8,836 nucleotides of DNA from NCBI GenBank assembly GCA_024234265.1, contig JACKOM010000027.1:1-8836 (forward strand). The letters run 5' to 3'. Source of the DNA: Oceanospirillaceae bacterium. GTDB taxonomy: Bacteria > Pseudomonadota > Gammaproteobacteria > Pseudomonadales > Oceanobacteraceae. This document shows, in pieces, positions 4,041 to 8,836 of the stretch. The number at the start of each line of letters is the position of its first letter. Positions within the stretch are counted from its first letter, which is position 1. A program made the position numbers and the translations under genes. A model generated the notes under the pieces. It saw nothing but the letters and a program-made list of their open reading frames with translations. It was not told the DNA's origin and did no database searches.

Positions 4041-6974
4041 ATGTTGAAAAGGTCCCTGTTAAGCCTGTCTGTCGCGGCCATTATGGTCAGCACCAGCGGG
4101 TGTAAAATCAGCAGCGTGGAAGATAATAATGTCGTGGATACGGCCGGTGTTGTAACCGGGTCCGGCGCTGAGAGCAACCCGGCTGTCTACCCTAAATTTG
4201 CACCTTTAAACGGCGTAGCTGTTGTGCAGTTTGGAAGTGATTTCATATTCAAGAAAGCTGTAGAATCTGATGGGACTGCAGATACTGGTCTGGCGGGTAC
4301 CTCTGCCGAGAATGCCATTACAAAAGCGATCGACGATCTGGATGGCTGGTCAACAACGGCTGCTATCGACATTCCATTTAATGATTCAATCGATCCGGAC
4401 TCTATTTCCTCTTCTCTTCCGACTCAGAACGTATTTTTAATCAAACTTGCAGGTGGTGTTGGTAACAGTCAGGTTGACGCACTCGACTTTGCGCAAATTG
4501 GTGCTTTAGGTACCGGCGCCGTGGCTAGCCCCAATTTAACCGGTGGCGTTGATTACACCGCTGCTGTGATCAGCATTGATGGTGGCACAAACAACGTGCT
4601 GCGCATTTATCCAAAAAAACCATTGGAAGCGCGTACTAAATACATAGTGGCGTTAACCAATGGCATAAAAGACAGCAATGGCAATGCAGTAAAGGCCGCC
4701 GCACAATATTCAGACTTGGTAAGTAATGCCCCATTTATCAGTAATAATGAAGCGTTGCCTCCTCTTCGTGCTCTGTTACAGGGCATGGAAAAGATGGTGA
4801 AAGGTTATTTTGCTGCTGTTGATGCAGCCACATCTGGTGCAACCAGTTATTCCGATGATGGCATCGTGTTCACTGCACCAATTACCACTACCGATCCAAC
4901 CTATGCGCTGCGTGTAAATGCTGCGCCAGGTATCTTCGTTGAAGATGAGATGGATAAATACAACACTGATATTCAGACTGTTGATACTGGCTCAGGTGCT
5001 GCCACTGACCTAGCTGCCGATATGGCCTTAGGTGAGAAGCTGCTGGGTTCTACAAGCGTAAATGCGATTGTTGCTGGCGCGGCTGCTGCGCAAAGTATGC
5101 CTAGCTCAACTGCAGAGGAAATTGCTGCAGTAAAAGCGACGGCGATTTATCAGGGTCAAATTCGCTCCAACGTCAACTCAAACCTGGCCACTATTAAAGC
5201 TACATTCAAAGCTTATGTTGCATCCGCGACAGACAAACCTGCTTCCCGCGCGTTCGGCATGATTGATTTAACAGATCTGACAACCGTCATTGGTGTGCCA
5301 GGAAGCAATTATGGTTTAACCAATAACCCGATGGTTTCTCAAGGTTATATCAGTTTGCCGCAATATACATCGACTATGTCTGATTCCACTTCAATCTGGC
5401 GCGCCAGTGAAAATGTGGGGGATGTATTTGATACCGCATTCCAGGCGGCAGCGGGTACTTACCCACCGAAGGATGTTGATGGTACTACTAACGTAACCTA
5501 TCGCTTCCCATTTGCGTTGGAAACACGTGACGCTGTTGTTCCTGTAATGATTACTACTCCAACCACTGGGTGCTCTAAGCCTGTTTCTGGTTGGCCTGTA
5601 GCGATCTTTATGCATGGCATTACAGTTGATCGTGCAGGTACTCTGATAGTTGGCAACTCGTTGGCAGCAGCTCCTGCTTGTACTGCTATGATCGCAATTG
5701 ATTTACCGCACCACGGTATAGCGCCTTTGGCTTCGGACAACGATGGTGATTCCATTATAAACAGTCGCGAAGTTTTCTCGGTTGATCATAGCGTGTCTGC
5801 AGCGGCGACCCCATGGGCATACAAAATTGCTAACACGTCTGAATTAGCGGCACTTGGTATTGCCGAGCGCCACGAAGGTTATTACCTCAACGGTTCTACC
5901 CCTGGTGCAATTACCTATGATGATGCCAAGTTTGCTGCGTATTTAAACGCAGCCACTACTGCTAAAGCGGACCCTACATCTGAAAACCTGGCAGCCCTTG
6001 CCACTGCAACCTCTGATGTTGGTTCCGCTAAAGGTAAGTCCGGTGACTTCTTTATCCGTTTAGATAATTTCCAGCGTACCCGCGATAATATTCGCCAGTC
6101 TGTAATGGATTTACTCAACCTGAATGCCACTTTAGGTGATATGGATATTGATGGGGATAGCACAGCCGGTGACTTTGACACCGACAAGGTCTTCTTTATC
6201 GGCCATTCACTGGGTGCAATCGTTGGTGCTGATTTTGTCTCAGTGGTGAATGATACCCGGGTGCAAGAGAATAACGATAATTTGCATCCTATTCAGGCTG
6301 CTGTGTTGGCTAACCCAGGCGGACAGCTGAGCAAATTGCTGGAAAACTCCGTATCGTTCTCGGCTTCCCTGATTCCGGGGTTAGCGGAAAGTGGCTTGAC
6401 CCAGGGGTCATCCTCACTGGAAAAATTCTTCGCTACGATTCAGGCGCATGTTGATCAGGGTGATCCAATTAACTATGCGGCTAATTTGGCTGATACCGGA
6501 ACTCCGTTATTAGTGTTTGAAATGGTCGGTGCGGGTGATCTTGGCCTTACAACTGGCGAAACTATTGCAGACTGGAGTGGCTGGGGTTCCGCTGGATGCA
6601 GCTTGAAAACCCAATTATGTGATGCGTTGACAGCTTTCCCAGAGGACCTTGTAGTACCTAACAAAGGTAACGGTGCGCATGAGTTAGCGGCTATTGGTAA
6701 AACCCGTGTAGAGACTGCAACTTCTTATCTCGCAGGTACTGATCCTCTGATTGATGCATTAGGTTTGACGCAGATAGATGATGATGTTGATGGCTCTTCT
6801 GCTTTAACTGCTGTTGTGAAATTTAGTCAAGGCACCCACGGTACCTTCTCTTCTGCGGACGTTCCTGCAACCTTTGCAGATATGATGACCCAGACAATCA
6901 GCTTCTTTGCTTCAAATGGTCAGGATGTCACCATGACTGGCACCGGTGGTGTAGCCGCCGTTCCAGCACCATAA
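4041..6974 (+). CDS. extracellular lipase, Pla-1/cef (VolA-like) family, predicted lipoprotein
   Basis: The product has 977 residues. It starts with a basic, hydrophobic export signal (MLKRSLLSLSVAAIMV) ending in STSGC, so Cys21 is the likely lipidated residue, although Thr at -3 is a loose fit to the lipobox. Residues about 50-260 resemble the bacterial virulence-factor lipase N-terminal region (IDIPFNDSIDPDS; LRIYPKKPLEARTKYIV). The C-terminal half is an alpha/beta-hydrolase: oxyanion-type HG at 525-526, nucleophile Ser723 in FFIGHSLGA, candidate acid Asp833 in VGAGDLG, and base His933 in GTHGTF. Two Asp-rich loops, DNDGD (566-570) and DMDIDGD (700-706), look like calcium sites. Relatives hydrolyse lipids or lysophospholipids at or outside the outer membrane, and VolA is a surface lipoprotein. 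Codon use appears more A/T-rich than in the neighbours. DUF1302 follows 35 bp on without a terminator. Confidence 0.88.
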   Translation: MLKRSLLSLSVAAIMVSTSGCKISSVEDNNVVDTAGVVTGSGAESNPAVYPKFAPLNGVAVVQFGSDFIFKKAVESDGTADTGLAGTSAENAITKAIDDLDGWSTTAAIDIPFNDSIDPDSISSSLPTQNVFLIKLAGGVGNSQVDALDFAQIGALGTGAVASPNLTGGVDYTAAVISIDGGTNNVLRIYPKKPLEARTKYIVALTNGIKDSNGNAVKAAAQYSDLVSNAPFISNNEALPPLRALLQGMEKMVKGYFAAVDAATSGATSYSDDGIVFTAPITTTDPTYALRVNAAPGIFVEDEMDKYNTDIQTVDTGSGAATDLAADMALGEKLLGSTSVNAIVAGAAAAQSMPSSTAEEIAAVKATAIYQGQIRSNVNSNLATIKATFKAYVASATDKPASRAFGMIDLTDLTTVIGVPGSNYGLTNNPMVSQGYISLPQYTSTMSDSTSIWRASENVGDVFDTAFQAAAGTYPPKDVDGTTNVTYRFPFALETRDAVVPVMITTPTTGCSKPVSGWPVAIFMHGITVDRAGTLIVGNSLAAAPACTAMIAIDLPHHGIAPLASDNDGDSIINSREVFSVDHSVSAAATPWAYKIANTSELAALGIAERHEGYYLNGSTPGAITYDDAKFAAYLNAATTAKADPTSENLAALATATSDVGSAKGKSGDFFIRLDNFQRTRDNIRQSVMDLLNLNATLGDMDIDGDSTAGDFDTDKVFFIGHSLGAIVGADFVSVVNDTRVQENNDNLHPIQAAVLANPGGQLSKLLENSVSFSASLIPGLAESGLTQGSSSLEKFFATIQAHVDQGDPINYAANLADTGTPLLVFEMVGAGDLGLTTGETIADWSGWGSAGCSLKTQLCDALTAFPEDLVVPNKGNGAHELAAIGKTRVETATSYLAGTDPLIDALGLTQIDDDVDGSSALTAVVKFSQGTHGTFSSADVPATFADMMTQTISFFASNGQDVTMTGTGGVAAVPAP

Positions 6975-7009
6975 GTCATCTGAGAATAAGAATATAAATG
7001 GAGCGACAT

Positions 7010-8836
7010 ATGACATTGAAAAACGCTTTCAAAAAATTACCGCTGGCGGCCGTGGTGGCCGCCGCAGCGGGCTCGGCCAACGCGGTTGAATTCAGTATGT
7101 TTGGTATTGAAGGTCAGTTCGATAATACCATCAGTTATGGTGCCGGCTGGCGTGCAGAAGATCCGGACCGTGGTCAGGTTGCCAAATACGGCACCTCCGA
7201 TCTGGTAGACGGTGGCGGTAAGGCCTCTACTTACAACTACGATGACGGCACCCTGAACTATGAAAAGGGCAAGCTGTATACCAACGTTCTCAAATGGTCC
7301 GGTGATTTGTCTCTGACCTATGATAACTACGGTGCGTTTGTCCGTGGCCGTGCTTATTATGATTCTGCCCTGATGGATGACGAACGTCCCTGGAAAGAAC
7401 TGAATCAGGCCTCTAAAGACGCCGCCGGTAAAGGCGCTGAACTCATGGATGCCTTTGTGTATGCCAATTATGAGTTTGGTGATACCCCTGTGAGTCTGCG
7501 TTTTGGTCGTCAGGTACTGAGCTGGGGTGAGTCCACCTTTATTCAGGGTGGTATCAACAGCATCAACCCCATCGATGCTTCTGCCGCGCGTAAACCCGGT
7601 GTAGAAGTTAAAGAGGTATTGCTGCCGGTGAATATGGCCTACGGCTCCATCGGTATTACCGATGCAGTGTCCCTGGAAGCCTTCTACCAGATTGGGTGGG
7701 AAGCAACCCGTTCTGACCCTTGTGGCACTTTCTACTCTACAGTGGACTTTGTGGCCGATGGTTGTGGCCCGATTATTCTGGCTAACCCAAATCCATCATC
7801 GCCTTTGTCGGAAGAAGAAATTCTGGCTGGTCGTGATGCTGAAATTGCTGCCGGTGTGCCATTAGCTGATCGTAAGTATCCAGTTGCGGAGCGTAATAGC
7901 GACGTTAAACCAGAGTCGGAAAATCAGTTTGGTTTGGCTTTACGTTGGTACTCAGAAGCCCTGGGTGATACCGAGTTTGGTCTTTACCACATGAACCTGC
8001 ACAGTCGTGTACCTTATATCGTGGGTAATGTGGCTAACCCATATCTGACTGGCACTAACACCCCGACTAACCCAAGTGGCGATTATGTTTCGGCGTATCC
8101 GATTTATCAGATCGGTTACCCTGAAGATATCAAACTGACCGGTATCAGCTTTAACCGCAGTACCGAAGGCGGATGGTCCGTGGGTGGTGAGATTAGCGTG
8201 AAGCAGGATATGCCAATTTCCTGGAACGCATTTGAAGTTCTATATGCTTCCACCCTATCACCAAGCAGCAAACTGTTCCAAATGCGTGCTGCTGAAGCAC
8301 TTGGCAGTTTTGACCCAACTGACAGTGCGCAGGTGCTAGCGGCTAGACAGGCACTTGCCGGTGAATATTTTGAAGGTTTTGACCGCTTTGACGTATGGCA
8401 GGCGCAAATGACCTTTATAAAGTTCATCGATCAGTTTATGGGGGCCAGTCGTTTAAGTCTGGCGACAGAGGTGGGCGCAACTTTTGTGCCTGATCTGCCT
8501 GAACTGGATGAGGCCCGTTATGGCCGTTCCGGTGCTTATGGTATCGGTGCTACTGATGAGCAAATCCCTGTTTATACTGACACAGGGGCTGCAACAGGAG
8601 CTGTTTATTCATGTGATGCATCCGCAGCAGGCTCAATTGCAGCAGGCGTAGATGGTCAGAAATATAGTAATGAAAACCCTGATTATTGTACCAAAGATGG
8701 TTTTACCACTAAGTTGTCCGGTGGTATCCGTCTGCGTGCATCCCTTGATTACAACAATGCCTTGTTTGGTGCGAATTTGCAGCCAACCCTGGCAATTGGT
8801 TATGACCGTGGCAACGCTCCTGAGCCAGGCGGACAG
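7010..8836 (+). CDS. DUF1302 family outer-membrane protein (3' end beyond the window)
   Basis: The frame is open for 609 codons to the last base, so the C-terminus is missing; family members usually run to about 600-700 residues. ATG 7010 follows GGAG (7000-7003) at 6 nt. A signal peptide is clear: basic start, hydrophobic LPLAAVVAAAAGS, cleavage after ANA at residue 25. The family signature is strong in GRQVLSWGESTF (166-177), GINSINPIDAS (181-191) and VEVKEVLLPV (198-207). Alternating hydrophobic/polar stretches with many Tyr, Trp and Gly suit an outer-membrane beta barrel. Four cysteines fall in two close pairs (238/252 and 535/560), perhaps disulfides in loops. The family's function is not established. 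In other genomes it often neighbours DUF1329 genes, which would lie past the edge here. Co-transcription with the lipase is likely. Confidence 0.88.
   Translation, partial: MTLKNAFKKLPLAAVVAAAAGSANAVEFSMFGIEGQFDNTISYGAGWRAEDPDRGQVAKYGTSDLVDGGGKASTYNYDDGTLNYEKGKLYTNVLKWSGDLSLTYDNYGAFVRGRAYYDSALMDDERPWKELNQASKDAAGKGAELMDAFVYANYEFGDTPVSLRFGRQVLSWGESTFIQGGINSINPIDASAARKPGVEVKEVLLPVNMAYGSIGITDAVSLEAFYQIGWEATRSDPCGTFYSTVDFVADGCGPIILANPNPSSPLSEEEILAGRDAEIAAGVPLADRKYPVAERNSDVKPESENQFGLALRWYSEALGDTEFGLYHMNLHSRVPYIVGNVANPYLTGTNTPTNPSGDYVSAYPIYQIGYPEDIKLTGISFNRSTEGGWSVGGEISVKQDMPISWNAFEVLYASTLSPSSKLFQMRAAEALGSFDPTDSAQVLAARQALAGEYFEGFDRFDVWQAQMTFIKFIDQFMGASRLSLATEVGATFVPDLPELDEARYGRSGAYGIGATDEQIPVYTDTGAATGAVYSCDASAAGSIAAGVDGQKYSNENPDYCTKDGFTTKLSGGIRLRASLDYNNALFGANLQPTLAIGYDRGNAPEPGGQ

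Noticed and set aside
7662..8427. Open frames of 67 and 103 residues within the DUF1302 gene
   Set aside because: The DUF1302 frame is unbroken across the region and carries the family motifs. The others are out-of-frame or antisense shadows.

Overview
The window looks like chromosomal DNA of a free-living gammaproteobacterium. The cell-division ATPase ZapE, a VolA/Pla-1-type lipase and a DUF1302 outer-membrane protein together suggest a marine, Pseudomonas- or Cellvibrio-related lineage. This placement is inference from protein resemblance; I could not run a search.

Layout. (1) 1-302: the 3' end of an alpha/beta hydrolase gene. (2) 408-1520: zapE on the + strand. (3) 1521-2398: an 878-bp gene-free stretch. 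It holds a 65-bp tandem repeat (1546-1685), then a 619-bp non-autonomous, MITE-like element (1711-2329). The element has 16-bp inverted ends and an 8-bp direct duplication, and it sits inside the hairpin of what was a 17-bp bidirectional terminator between two convergent genes. It carries a strong intrinsic terminator just inside each end and several large palindromes between them. (4) 2399-3586: a thiolase on the - strand. (5) 3587-4040: the divergent intergenic region, with a nested stem-loop that contains a PsrA-like operator. (6) 4041-6974: a large Pla-1/cef-family lipase, predicted lipoprotein. (7) 7010-8836: a DUF1302 protein cut by the window end, 35 bp behind the lipase and probably in its operon.

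How the genes may work together (inference). The exported lipase would release fatty acids from lipids or phospholipids. The co-transcribed DUF1302 protein, a predicted outer-membrane barrel of unknown function, could assist export or uptake. The divergent thiolase would act on beta-ketoacyl-CoA inside the cell. A PsrA-like site between the two transcription units would allow fatty-acid-responsive control of both. The least ordinary part of the window is the terminator-embedded, structured mobile element at 1711-2329.
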